Source of the DNA: Legionella massiliensis
GTDB lineage: Bacteria > Pseudomonadota > Gammaproteobacteria > Legionellales > Legionellaceae
Direction: 5' to 3'
NCBI RefSeq assembly: GCF_000756815.1
Contig: NZ_CCVW01000002.1
Coordinates: 62,001 to 126,000 of the forward strand
Length of the DNA stretch: 64,000 nucleotides
How positions within the stretch are numbered: position 1 is the first letter of the stretch; each line of letters starts with the position of its first letter. Both the position numbers and the translations under genes were made by a program. The notes under the pieces were generated by a model that ran no database searches, was not told the origin of the DNA, and was given only the letters and a program-made list of their open reading frames with translations. This document shows positions 1-8,651 of the stretch, in pieces.

Positions 1-217
1 ATAACCATATGTAAATAAATACATTTCTTTGGTTGTGGAACTCATGATTTCCAATAAAATTAATATGCTTCCATCATAATATAATTTGGAGTAATTAGCC
101 GGAGGACATTTCCTATTATTAACTATTTATTTTTTATATAAATTGTAAATATTACTAATTGTGATATTTTACGACTTGGAAAAATTAGCTTAAATCTATA
201 ATTAGGGAGAATTAAGG

Positions 218-325
218 ATGTTAAATAAAACTGGTTTACATTTCATCAACCTCGCTTTTGGTATTATGTTTACTTCTAATGTTTTTTCTGCATACACACC
301 TATTATCTATTCCAATAACAGGTAA
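218..325 (+). pseudogene. Signal-peptide stub of a lost exported protein
   Basis: A 35-codon frame starts at ATG 218 after a purine-rich AGGGAG and encodes a hydrophobic leader ending in FSAYTPII, then stops. It looks like the 5' stub of an exported protein. The residues AYTPI also follow the leader of the chitinase at 56679, so a related gene may once have stood here. This rests on one short similarity. The rest of the stretch up to 400 shows no coding signal that I can support. Confidence 0.35.
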
Positions 326-401
326 AAAAAATGGATTATCACTCTAATTAATACACTAATAGCTGTAAATAGGGTTTTGTCGCAGAAAATTTCGAAACTT
401 T

Positions 402-423
402 AACAGAGCATCGTCAACTTAAC
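402..423. repeat. Orphan end of an IS6-type element
   Basis: The sequence GCATCGTCAACTTAAC matches the terminal repeat of the IS6-family copies at 28886-33649 and the orphan end at 5631-5651. No transposase lies next to it, so it is a solitary end left by deletion or recombination. Confidence 0.45.
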
Positions 424-521
424 AGAGCGTGGCGCAAGAAAGCACTGCTGTTGAATTTTATCAGGCTGTGTTAGTTACCGGGCTTATTGGTATCCCAATT
501 TCTGTATTTACTATCGATTAA
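423..521 (+). pseudogene. 3' fragment of an unidentified gene
   Basis: An open frame without a start codon begins just after the orphan IS end at 402-423 and stops at 521. It encodes a short polar stretch followed by a hydrophobic segment (key part VLVTGLIGIPISVF), consistent with the C-terminal membrane helix of a truncated protein. The product is not recognised. Confidence 0.3.
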
Positions 522-542
522 GAACTATAAAAAATAGTAGTT

Positions 543-738
543 GGGGTTTGAAGTCCAACGGTACGGAAATGTACGTTAAGCGAAGATATAGATTTAATAA
601 AGAACAACTTAATTTGTTTATGTTTTTTTTTAAGATTAATAGAATATACTTGGTCAATTAATTTGTTGTTTTTTTTGATTTATAAATCATGTGGTTAGTT
701 CTTATAGTATGTTTCCGTACCGTTGGACTTTAAACCCC
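543..738. mobile_element. 196-bp MITE-like element, copy 1
   Basis: The two ends are long inverted repeats beginning GGGGTTTGAAGTCC on the left and, read inward on the other strand, GGGGTTTAAAGTCC. The arms pair over roughly 30-40 bp and the centre is AT-rich and non-coding. Length and end sequence match the element at 11892-12086, and the architecture matches 6314-6510. It may be a non-autonomous transposable element or a structured-RNA repeat. Confidence 0.7.
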
Positions 739-921
739 TAAAATTTCTAGCTTGTCTTTCTATTGAGCCAAGCGGGCAAGGATTTTAAAAATTGTCCCGT
801 ACAAAGGGCTGTGCAAATAAATAATGGCTGCCTTAATATTTCCTTAAGCTTTCGATTTGATTGCGAGATGCCCAATTCTTTTCTATCTTAGATAATATGC
901 AACCTAGCAACTGAGAGGATA

Positions 922-1833
922 ATGAATCTAACCAATCTAAAATCATTTCTGGCTGTAGTCGAGTATCGCTCACTAACTCTTGCAGCCAAGAAGCTCTTTG
1001 TTACCCAATCAGCAATGACTAAACGTATTCAAAAACTCGAGGATGAGTTAGGTGCGCGATTGATTATTGTTGATGGTGTAAAAACAAAAATCACCGATGC
1101 AGGTAAAATTTTTATTCCCTATGCCAGACAAATGTTAGCGATGGATAATGAGATGCGAAACAATATAGAGCATCTTGAGCAGCAGTCAAAATCCCCTGCC
1201 TTAATCCTTGGAACCTCCATCTATCTAGCCCACTATATAATCCCCTATTTTGCGCAATATTTTTACTCACAAAATCAAGGAGAACTGATTGATATCAGGG
1301 TCATTAATGAAAGAGATTTTTTTGAATATTTGGACAATGGGTTAGTTGATATAGTGCTATGTACAACACGACCGAATATCGATAAAACCATCTATTGGGA
1401 AACCCTTTGGCAAGAAAAACTAAGCTTAGCTTTTTCTGTCAACCATCCCCTAGCAAAAAAAGATAAAATTAGCTTAGCTGATCTTGCAAAATACGAAGCT
1501 GTATTTCCAGAGAAAAAAGGCTATATTCGAGAAAAGGTTTCCGAGCTATTTTCTAATCATCACCTAAGCCTAAATAGCACAATGGATGCAGGCTCAATCT
1601 ATACTGTAAAAAATTACATTTCCACAGATAATTATTGGAGTTTTATTCATCAACGATTTCTCGATATGACTGAATTAAAATCTGCCGAATTAGCTGAAGG
1701 ATCACTGACAATGGCTTTCAGCGTCTATTGCATAAAACGGCGTCATCAAGAGAAATTAATTTCTCTTTTTTTACAGCAATTCAAACTATGGATGGCTGAT
1801 TCTGACATTATCAAAGCCTATTCTCTTTCTTAA
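922..1833 (+). CDS. LysR-family transcriptional regulator
   Basis: The 303-residue product has the typical length and layout of a LysR regulator. Residues 1-60 form the winged helix-turn-helix (LAAKKLFVTQSAMTKRIQKL lies at the recognition helix). Residues about 90-295 form the periplasmic-binding-like effector domain. The ATG at 922 follows a GAGAGG ribosome site. LysR proteins bind DNA as tetramers and respond to a small ligand. The ligand and target cannot be read here because no divergent gene sits next to it: upstream is the MITE-like element at 543-738 and downstream a long palindromic region. The family call is firm, the regulated pathway unknown. Confidence 0.9.
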   Translation: MNLTNLKSFLAVVEYRSLTLAAKKLFVTQSAMTKRIQKLEDELGARLIIVDGVKTKITDAGKIFIPYARQMLAMDNEMRNNIEHLEQQSKSPALILGTSIYLAHYIIPYFAQYFYSQNQGELIDIRVINERDFFEYLDNGLVDIVLCTTRPNIDKTIYWETLWQEKLSLAFSVNHPLAKKDKISLADLAKYEAVFPEKKGYIREKVSELFSNHHLSLNSTMDAGSIYTVKNYISTDNYWSFIHQRFLDMTELKSAELAEGSLTMAFSVYCIKRRHQEKLISLFLQQFKLWMADSDIIKAYSLS

Positions 1834-1854
1834 TTTAATCCCCCTCTAACCCCA

Positions 1855-2227
1855 CACTGCCATTAAGTTAACGCCAGTTATAGACGATCCGTTCGGGCTG
1901 AGGTATCCCCACAAATTTGAAATTCAGATGTATGACTAAAAAAATGTATGCTAATTGCATAAGTTGATCTATTTTTCTGTCATTCCTGCGCAGGCAGGAA
2001 TCTATCTCCCAAACAGAGTGATGGCCTTTGCTTGAGAAATGGATTCCCGCCTACGCGGGAACGACATAAGAAAGAGCATAATGATTTAGTAAATAACTAT
2101 TTTTTGAGTTACAAATTCGTGGGGATACCTCAGGTCTCGAAGCCTTTCACTGTGACGCTTCTAGACCTGAGCTAACGCTCACTCCTCAGCGCGAACGAAT
2201 ATAAAAATCCTTAACTTAATGGCAGTG
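1855..2227. repeat. Nested inverted-repeat element with REP-like core
   Basis: This fills most of the 540-bp gap between the LysR gene and the next gene. The outer 17-bp arms are perfect (CACTGCCATTAAGTTAA at 1855-1871 against its complement at 2211-2227). Inside them are a second pair around GTTCGGGCTGAG, a third pair containing GAGGTATCCCCACAAATT (about 1900 and 2111), and a core pair of the ATTCCYGCSYAGGCRGGAAT type (about 1983 and 2041). No coding frame is supported. It resembles nested intergenic palindromes, and the nesting suggests successive insertions. Confidence 0.65.
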
Positions 2228-2371
2228 CCCTAACCCAGGGGGGGATTCCTGCTAGGAATAACCATAAATATCTTTCAGTCAACCTTAATCACCTATTAAT
2301 CGCCACTTTATAAACTAGAGAAAACTTGCAGAGAAAAATGCAAATTTTATTAGTGAATTAAGGAGATTATT

Positions 2372-4618
2372 ATGAAAGAGAAGAGCCTAAGTATTAAAGA
2401 TCAACTAGCTAAACTAGTTTCTGAAAAACCCTATCCTGATAACTATGAGGAAGCTCTAAAAATATGGGATAAATTTAATAAAAAGCATCAGTTTTATATC
2501 CCTGGGGCTCAAGAAGAGACTAATAAAAAAAGTGCTCCTGATGAAATTCTCAAAAAATATTCAAGTCCAGAACAGCAAAAATCGATTGTTCTTATACAAC
2601 AATATTGGAAAAAACTTAGAAGCCAAGATAGCTTAATGCAAGTGCGATCTAAGAATCATCCTTTTCAGGGATTTTTGGGAAATGAGCCTGTAAAAAAATC
2701 AATTAATTCCCAAAAACTATCGCAATTAGAAAATGCAATTAATGAGGGGAACTGGAATGATGCAATATTTCAGGACGAAACCATCCCCTATCTTACCCTA
2801 TCCTTATTGACGTCTAAAAAAATTTCAGAACAACAAGGCCTTACAATTTTAGAGCGTCATCAAACCTTTAAAGATTATCCTCCCAAGCAAACTTATAGGA
2901 TCTTGGATGATAATAATCAGTTTACTGAGGATGCAAAAAAAATCTTAATTGATTCAATGCAAACAATGAACTTCCTTAAACCACTTTCAGAGAGACAAAT
3001 TGAATCATTTCGGGTGCTCATCATGTGTTTGCCAAAATCAGAACAAATCTTTTATACAACAGAGCTAGGCGATATAGCTATTTCAACAAGCTTTGGTGCT
3101 AACTTATCGGAAGCATTCGACACCATTACCGTACGTAAAGGAGAGGTGATTCACATGTCTAATGGTGCAGAACATGCCTCAGGGATTGCTCGTTTTGGTA
3201 TTGATGAATATGAGGTACCGAAGGGAGAAATAGGTTCTAAGGTGATAGCGGATATTGAAAATAGAGTAAGGGCAGGAGAAAGGCCTCAGGCGCTTCACTA
3301 TCCTGGAACTATCCCATATGGAGACATCCATAGCTATTCTAATGTTAGTTTTTTTACCGCCTCACGCCATGATGCTGGTCATGCGCTGGGTCAATCGTGC
3401 ACACCCAATCCTTTTCTACGTGCCTTTGATCGAATGATTGATGTTGCCCGCGCAGCTACTGATATTAAGTCATCCAAAGAAATCTGGTCCTGGACCGATC
3501 GTGACTATAATTATTTTCTTTCTAAAAACAAAACCCTTAGGTTTGACCCAACAAATCTGAGTGAAACAACTGCATTGTGGTGCGAAATGCTATCTTTAGG
3601 CGATGCAGATTCACGCTATAGCTTTAATGGCTATTTATTTAATAACAAAACTCAGTGTCCGCCAGTACTTGGAACTGCAATTTATATTGATATGCTAAAG
3701 CATCCAAACCAATGGCTTGAGCTCAAGATCGCTCCAGAATCCCTAACTGGCGAGTACAAAAAATCCTATGAATTGGTGAAAACAATTTATGACAATATTA
3801 AGAATGATCGCCCCTCTATCCAACTATTAAAGTGCCAACTTTATTTCAACCTAAATTTAGAGAATAGAGCAGCAGAGTTTGGGCGTTTAAATGAATTAAT
3901 TAATAATAATTCTGAAAAAATCTCTACACTCTTGGAATTTAAAAAAGTTACAAAGGCTACTACGACTAAAACTCATGGAACCAATTCGCTTAATCTAACC
4001 TTCAATGGCGTACCCACTGATTTAATTCGCAGTAATACCTATGATTTTATTAAAGATACTATTGAGAAAGGCGAGAGTAAAATATTAGGGCTTGTTGATC
4101 CTAAAGTCTTACCTCAATTGCCGATACAAAGCCGTTATTGTTTAGAGTTAATAGGAAAAGGAAACTCACAAAATATTCTTAAAAAGGTAAAGGAGGAATT
4201 AGGATTAACCAGTGCTCATATCCAAAACGCCGAGGACATCGATAATTTATTTACCCTTACTTTCAAATATAATGATATATCCTGTCTTAAACCTTTAATC
4301 GATTCAGGAAAGATCAGCATATCTCAGCTCTTAAAACTAAAGAAAGAAAGCCATGAATATTTAAACCAATTCAACCAAGAAGCAATAACCTTAATCACTC
4401 AGGATGTAATGTCGCTAGACCAATTTTTATCGATGGCTAAAAACGAGAGAACAACATTATGTAGATTATTACAAAATGAGCGAGAAACCTCTTCTGAAAG
4501 GCCGCTAATGGGTCTGTTATGTGAAGGCTATTTGTCATGGTCTGAGCTTATTCACATGTCAGCAGACGAAATAGAAACAGCCAAGGAATCAACAGTCCTA
4601 GCAACACTAGGGTCCTAA
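2372..4618 (+). CDS. Large unknown protein, candidate secreted effector
   Basis: The 748-residue soluble protein has no signal peptide and no membrane segment. The start has a good AAGGAG site 8 bases upstream. I do not recognise a named domain. A central block (about residues 325-400) is rich in conserved-looking residues, including SRHDAGHALGQSC followed by FDRMIDVARAATD and SWTDRDYNYF. The HDAGH part could bind a metal, but there is no other sign of a protease. The C-terminus is Glu/Ser-rich (NERETSSERP and SADEIETAKES), which is common in proteins exported by the Legionella Dot/Icm system. Effector status is inferred from style and context only. It stands alone, with relics on both sides. 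Confidence 0.55.
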   Translation: MKEKSLSIKDQLAKLVSEKPYPDNYEEALKIWDKFNKKHQFYIPGAQEETNKKSAPDEILKKYSSPEQQKSIVLIQQYWKKLRSQDSLMQVRSKNHPFQGFLGNEPVKKSINSQKLSQLENAINEGNWNDAIFQDETIPYLTLSLLTSKKISEQQGLTILERHQTFKDYPPKQTYRILDDNNQFTEDAKKILIDSMQTMNFLKPLSERQIESFRVLIMCLPKSEQIFYTTELGDIAISTSFGANLSEAFDTITVRKGEVIHMSNGAEHASGIARFGIDEYEVPKGEIGSKVIADIENRVRAGERPQALHYPGTIPYGDIHSYSNVSFFTASRHDAGHALGQSCTPNPFLRAFDRMIDVARAATDIKSSKEIWSWTDRDYNYFLSKNKTLRFDPTNLSETTALWCEMLSLGDADSRYSFNGYLFNNKTQCPPVLGTAIYIDMLKHPNQWLELKIAPESLTGEYKKSYELVKTIYDNIKNDRPSIQLLKCQLYFNLNLENRAAEFGRLNELINNNSEKISTLLEFKKVTKATTTKTHGTNSLNLTFNGVPTDLIRSNTYDFIKDTIEKGESKILGLVDPKVLPQLPIQSRYCLELIGKGNSQNILKKVKEELGLTSAHIQNAEDIDNLFTLTFKYNDISCLKPLIDSGKISISQLLKLKKESHEYLNQFNQEAITLITQDVMSLDQFLSMAKNERTTLCRLLQNERETSSERPLMGLLCEGYLSWSELIHMSADEIETAKESTVLATLGS

Positions 4619-4667
4619 GGCCCTAGCCAATGAACTCTGATTCTCGTGCTTTATTTTCAAGAAAAAA

Positions 4668-5297
4668 ATGAATTGCCGCGGTCTTCTTCGCTCAAGAAAC
4701 GAAATAAAATATTCGTTTGTTGCCCAAAATAAGAAGACCTGGCCAGTTGGCGTAATGTGCCAACTACTGGGCATTACACGGTATGGCTATTACAGTTATC
4801 AGCACCGCCAAAGAAATAAACCAGATGATCTTGCGCATCAAGAAACTCTCGAATGGGTAAAGAAAATAGCTGAAGCCAGCCAGTATTGCTATGGAAGCCG
4901 CAGGATGAAGAATGCTTTAAATGCATTGGGTTATCCAGTAGGTCGAAGACGAACTCAAAATTTAATGAAAGAGGCGCAAGTTTTTGTTCGCTATCGCAAG
5001 AAATGTAAAGTGACAACAAATAGCAATCATAAACAACCGGTTTATGAAAATGTTTTAAATAGACAGTTTGACGTTAAAGAGGCAAATAAAACTTACGTAT
5101 CCGATATTACTTATGTCTGGACTCAGGAAGGCTGGCTTTATTTAGCGGTTATTATGGGTTTATTTTCAAGAAAAATAGTGGGTTGGAGTATGGGTTCCAG
5201 AATGAAAGCAACATTAGTCTGTGATGCTCTGAATAGGGCTATTTGGCAGCAAAAGCCATCAGCAGGACTCGTTGTTGATTCAGACAGAGGAACTCAA
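4668..5297 (+). pseudogene. IS3-family transposase (orfB), 3' end lost
   Basis: The frame gives the HTH_21 region followed by the rve integrase core of an IS3-family OrfB. The first catalytic Asp is in TYVSDITYVW and the second in VVDSDRGTQ. The protein breaks directly after GTQ, before the third catalytic residue (Glu), because a group II intron sequence begins at 5298. The upstream orfA is absent. The element is inactive. It is a different IS3 lineage from the copies at 35361 and 52407. Confidence 0.85.
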
Positions 5298-5630
5298 GTG
5301 CGACATGAGGTTGCTTAGAAGAGTTGTCCTACTAATTAGATAGGACTATTTGTGCTACCAAATAAATCTAGGGTTCTGAATAAAGAGCGAACCTGACAAT
5401 GTAGCGAAAGGCGAATGCCTGGGTTAAAAGCCGCGAGGCGAACAACCTTCTGCTAGCTATAAGCGGATAAGCGCTAGATAGTTGGTAGGGTAAAGATATC
5501 TGAATTTGTATACAGGTCGTTACTCTGAACAAGTGAAATATAAAGGTCGACCGATAGTCATGCTGGTAAAGGATACGTGAGAAAGCAAATGCCTTGCTGT
5601 AATGGCTTCGTCAATTGAACTCAGTCTAGC
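5298..5630 (+). mobile_element. Group II intron, 5' (domain I) fragment
   Basis: The sequence begins GTGCGACATGAGG, the GUGCG start typical of bacterial group II introns. It continues with blocks characteristic of domain I, such as GCGAATGCCTGGGTT, AAAGCCGCGAGGCGAAC and a long purine-rich section. It interrupts the IS3 transposase after the conserved GGAACTCAA codons. No reverse transcriptase frame or domain V/VI follows: the intron ends at an orphan IS6-type end near 5631. It is a truncated, non-splicing relic. Confidence 0.7.
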
Positions 5631-5745
5631 TCAAAGTTAAGTTGACGATGCCGAAAAGGAGCTTGAATTTATTCCATTAGAGGCTCTTGATGCTGTTTTT
5701 TATAATGTTGTTGCTTCTCAAAAAATCACTTTGAATCTGAGTTGA
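5631..5745 (+). pseudogene. Orphan IS6-type end and 3' tail of a lost gene
   Basis: At 5631-5651 lies an IS6-type terminal sequence (AAGTTAAGTTGACGATGCC), the mirror of the orphan end at 402-423. It is followed by about 30 in-frame codons ending at TGA 5743-5745 (ELEFIPLEALDAVFYN is part of it), probably the C-terminus of a gene deleted by the IS. The product is not recognised. From 5746 to 5988 I see only AT-rich non-coding DNA. Confidence 0.4.
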
Positions 5746-5988
5746 ACCTCCCTTGTGTATTTATTTATGGCCATTAATCACTAAGTATTTTAATAATCAA
5801 AGAGGGCTACATACATACCAAGACTATTAGGAAATTAACGCTTTACCATAACAAGTTAATTATTATTGATAACTAATACCCCCACGGCTTTTGTATTTTA
5901 ATTAAAGAATAAATACCGTTTATGAAAGAAAAAATTGCACAAAATTTATAATGTTACAATAAAGTCATTAACATAAAAGGAGATTTCT

Positions 5989-6240
5989 ATGAGTGGCTTT
6001 TATCGGGTGGTTGTTTCGGGTAATGCTGAATATGAGGAGGCCTATTGCCATGGAACCTATGAAACGAAAGCGAATTATGTTTTTGAAAAACTTACCTTTC
6101 TAAAATCCATAAGAACACTGGCCTCAGTTCACAAGAGAAATTCTCATATCGATTACATGGCGTGTAGCCCTTTAGAAGAGCACGAAACTCTTGTTCGATT
6201 TTTATACTCACTATTTCATGGTTTACAACAGCAAAAATAA
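5989..6240 (+). CDS. Small unknown protein, 83 residues
   Basis: This small gene has a strong ribosome site (AAAGGAGATTTCT) directly before ATG 5989. The product is soluble, rich in Tyr, His and Glu, with no signal peptide or membrane helix. I do not recognise the family. The upstream AT-rich region could hold a promoter. Downstream is the 197-bp inverted-repeat element at 6314. The good ribosome site is the main reason to call it real. Confidence 0.55.
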   Translation: MSGFYRVVVSGNAEYEEAYCHGTYETKANYVFEKLTFLKSIRTLASVHKRNSHIDYMACSPLEEHETLVRFLYSLFHGLQQQK

Positions 6241-6313
6241 TGTTATTGCTAAAGGTGAATTTAAATCTAGTTCTCTTAAATTCACGCGGAAAGAAGTAGA
6301 CCAAAATATGATT

Positions 6314-6510
6314 AGGGGTTCCGTGGAAGAAGTGACAAAAGTATGCGTTTCAAAAAATATTGATTGATATCAAAAAGTTATAATGACTCCTTGTAAGGAA
6401 AATATTTAACCAAATCATTTGTTGATGGTGTTATTTAAAATAAAATTATAGAAGAATTTACTGCAAATAGTTGAAACGAACACTTTTGTCACTTCTTCCA
6501 CAGAACCCCT
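6314..6510. mobile_element. 197-bp MITE-like element, copy 3
   Basis: Long terminal inverted repeats begin AGGGGTTCCGTGGAAGAAG on the left and AGGGGTTCTGTGGAAGAAG on the complementary right end, pairing over about 39 bp with few mismatches. The centre is AT-rich and non-coding. Length and the GGGGTT tips match the elements at 543 and 11892, but the arm sequence beyond the tip differs, so membership of one family is likely but not proven. Confidence 0.6.
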
Positions 6511-6580
6511 ATTACTGCGATTTTAATTTAATTACTGTAACTAGAACTTAGTTGCGATGGGTCTTCATAGGTAATTGCCA

Positions 6581-6606
6581 ACCTTTCTGCAATCTTGCAG
6601 AAAGGT
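6581..6606. repeat. Palindrome of the TGCAGAAAGGT type
   Basis: ACCTTTCTGCAA and TTGCAGAAAGGT form 12-bp arms around a two-base centre. It lies between the 83-residue gene and the 3' end of the hydrolase gene. Related palindromes occur at 7863-7890 and 43509-43542. It could work as a terminator or be a REP-like repeat. Confidence 0.5.
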
Positions 6607-6748
6607 CAGAATTCATTCCATTGATTGTCGCACCCCAACTTCTTTTGACAAAACAATGAGTTATTTTCAAAATTCTTTAGCGTTTTTGCGTCAGAGCGCA
6701 AGTTCCGGAGCGCTAGGCCTAGTATAGCTCTCGGGGAATCAAGGACGG

Positions 6749-7600
6749 CTAACGCAAAAACCTTCGGATGCTGTCAGCGATTTCTTGCACATGGGTTTCG
6801 AGCGCAAAGTGTCCTGTTTCAAAAAACTCTACTTTCGCATTAGGATTATCACGTTTGAATGCTTCAGCACCTGGAGGAAGAAAAAAGGGATCGTTTTTAC
6901 CCCATACAGCTAAAAATCTCGGTTGATATGTGCGGAAATAGTTCTGAAACTCAGGATAGAGGGCAACATTCGATTTATAATCACCGAACAAGTCCAACTG
7001 AACTTCATCAGCACCTTTTCGCCCCATATAATAGTTGTCGAGCGAATACCCATCTGGAGAAATTATCGAAACATCATTGGTCCCGTGTGTGTATTGCCAA
7101 AGTGTTGTCTCTGGAGTTAAGAAAGCGCGTAATGCTTCCCGATTAGCATTTGATGCCTCTTTCCAATATGCCTGGATTGGCCTCCAGCCATCACTTAATC
7201 CTTCTTCGTAGGCATTCCCATTTTGAGAAATAATAGCCTTAATACGCTCTGGATGTTTGAGTGCAATACGTAAGCCAGTTGGTGCCCCATAGTCAAATAT
7301 ATATACCGCGAATTGATTGAAAGCAATGATCTCTGTGAATTTATCGATCACATTCGCAATGTTATCGAATGTGTACTTGAATTCAGAACGAGGTGGCATA
7401 TCTGTCCTGCCAAAACCCGGTAGATCGGGCGCCACAATATGGAATTGATCAGAAAGAATAGGGATCAAGTTCCTGAACATATGGCTCGAAGTCGGAAATC
7501 CGTGAAGCAAAAGTAAATTAGGTAGCCCCACCTTTCCCGCTTCTCGGTAAAATATATTGAAGCCATCAACCGTTGCATTCTTGAAGCGAACGCTATTCAT
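6749..7600 (-). CDS. Alpha/beta hydrolase, haloalkane dehalogenase/epoxide hydrolase type
   Basis: The 283-residue protein has the full alpha/beta-hydrolase pattern. HGFP at residues 33-36 forms the oxyanion region. The nucleophile is Asp103 in IFDYGAPTG, not Ser, which places it with epoxide hydrolases and haloalkane/haloacetate dehalogenases. The acid lies in GKNDPFF and the base His in GHFALETH near the C-terminus. Such enzymes open epoxides or remove halogens through an alkyl-enzyme ester. The substrate cannot be predicted. There is no signal peptide, so it should be cytosolic. It is monocistronic, between palindromic repeats. The start at 7600 follows a GAGGGAGAAA ribosome site. Confidence 0.85.
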   Translation of the reverse strand: MNSVRFKNATVDGFNIFYREAGKVGLPNLLLLHGFPTSSHMFRNLIPILSDQFHIVAPDLPGFGRTDMPPRSEFKYTFDNIANVIDKFTEIIAFNQFAVYIFDYGAPTGLRIALKHPERIKAIISQNGNAYEEGLSDGWRPIQAYWKEASNANREALRAFLTPETTLWQYTHGTNDVSIISPDGYSLDNYYMGRKGADEVQLDLFGDYKSNVALYPEFQNYFRTYQPRFLAVWGKNDPFFLPPGAEAFKRDNPNAKVEFFETGHFALETHVQEIADSIRRFLR

Positions 7601-7862
7601 TCTATTTCTCCCTCAGCTAATCGACTTTTAGTCCGTTTATATGTCTTATAACTAATATAAAATGTAAATGCCCCTGTTGAATAAATCAAATCCATGAGCT
7701 ACTTCGTATCAGGCTATCGAGGTTCGGTTGAGATCCTGGCGGAAAGGACCGTTTTCTGTTTATTTTTAGTTTAAGTTCTATTTTCCATACAAAATGGTAA
7801 GTAAAATAGGTAAGTGGATACTTTTATTGCTACGAATGGTAAAAAAATACTTTTTGTAAGGA

Positions 7863-7890
7863 GAGCTTTCTATAATCTTGCAGAAAGCTC
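7863..7890. repeat. Palindrome related to the TGCAGAAAG repeat
   Basis: The arms GAGCTTTCT and AGAAAGCTC flank an AT-rich centre containing ATCTTGC, a variant of the palindromes at 6581 and 43509. It lies just left of the IS6-family element at 7906. The rest of 7601-7905 shows no supported feature. Confidence 0.4.
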
Positions 7891-7905
7891 ACAGATCATC
7901 TTTAG

Positions 7906-8647
7906 GGCTGTGTTGCAAAAAATATCATAAACGCAAAAATCTGAATTTCAGGCGCAGGTCAGCAATATAATCCAAATTGCTCATTAATAAATGAGATTTC
8001 ATTACGATTTCCGTACATCCAGATATTAAACTGCCCCTTTTTAAACATTCGCATGACTTCAAAACCCTTGATAGTTGCATAGGCGATTTTCATGGAATGG
8101 AATCCTCTCACAGGATTAATAAGTCGCTTGAGCTTGCCATGATCTGCTTCAAGCCGGTTATTACGATATTTTATCTGTGAATGGCATAAGTGAGAAGCCA
8201 GTTTTCCTTCCCGTTTTAGCTCCTTAATTGCCTGACCATAAATGGTATTGCGTCGGTGAGATAGGTAGAAATCAATCGTATTCCCTCGCTCATCAATTGC
8301 ACGGTATAGGTATTTCCATTCTCCTTTTACCCTGATGTAAATTTCATCCAGGTGCCATCTGTTGGAATAACGCCTTTTATACCATTCCAGCCGTTTCTTC
8401 AATTCTGGCGCATAGTGCTGAACCCAGCGATACACAGTAGTGTGAGCTATTTCTAACCCGCGTTCCTTCATCATTTCTTCTAGATCACGATAGCTGATTC
8501 CATATTTACAGTACCAGCGTACGCATTGCATAATCACTTCGCCATGAAAATGGCGCCATTTGAAATCCCTTGGTTGGTATTTATCCATATCTTACCCCCA
8601 GCATTAATTAGGTAAGTATAGGAAAGTTAATTTTTTGCAACGCAGCC
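7906..8647 (-). mobile_element. IS6-family insertion sequence, defective
   Basis: The terminal repeats begin GGCTGTGTTGCAAAAAAT on the left and GGCTGCGTTGCAAAAAAT on the complementary right end, resembling the GGCACTGTTGCAAA type of IS26. The 742-bp element carries one transposase gene (7959-8588) with an internal deletion. No 8-bp target duplication is visible. The right end sits 4 bp from the stop codon of the gene at 8652. Confidence 0.85.
7959..8588 (-). pseudogene. IS6-family transposase with internal deletion
   Basis: The 209-residue product aligns with IS6/IS26 transposases at both ends. The N-terminal helix-turn-helix and the first catalytic Asp (Asp81 in WHLDEIYI) are present, as is the catalytic Glu (Glu147 in RLEADHGKL). 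Between HRRN (about 111-114) and TIYGQAIKELK the usual 25-30 residues are missing, including the segment with the middle catalytic Asp. Family members are normally about 235-240 residues. The reading frame is intact but the enzyme should be inactive unless complemented in trans. Confidence 0.85.
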
Positions 8648-8651
8648 AAAT

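Noticed and set aside
3361-3420. HDAGH in the 748-residue protein as a metalloprotease site
   Set aside because: The HExxH pattern is not met and no further metal ligand or protease fold is visible.
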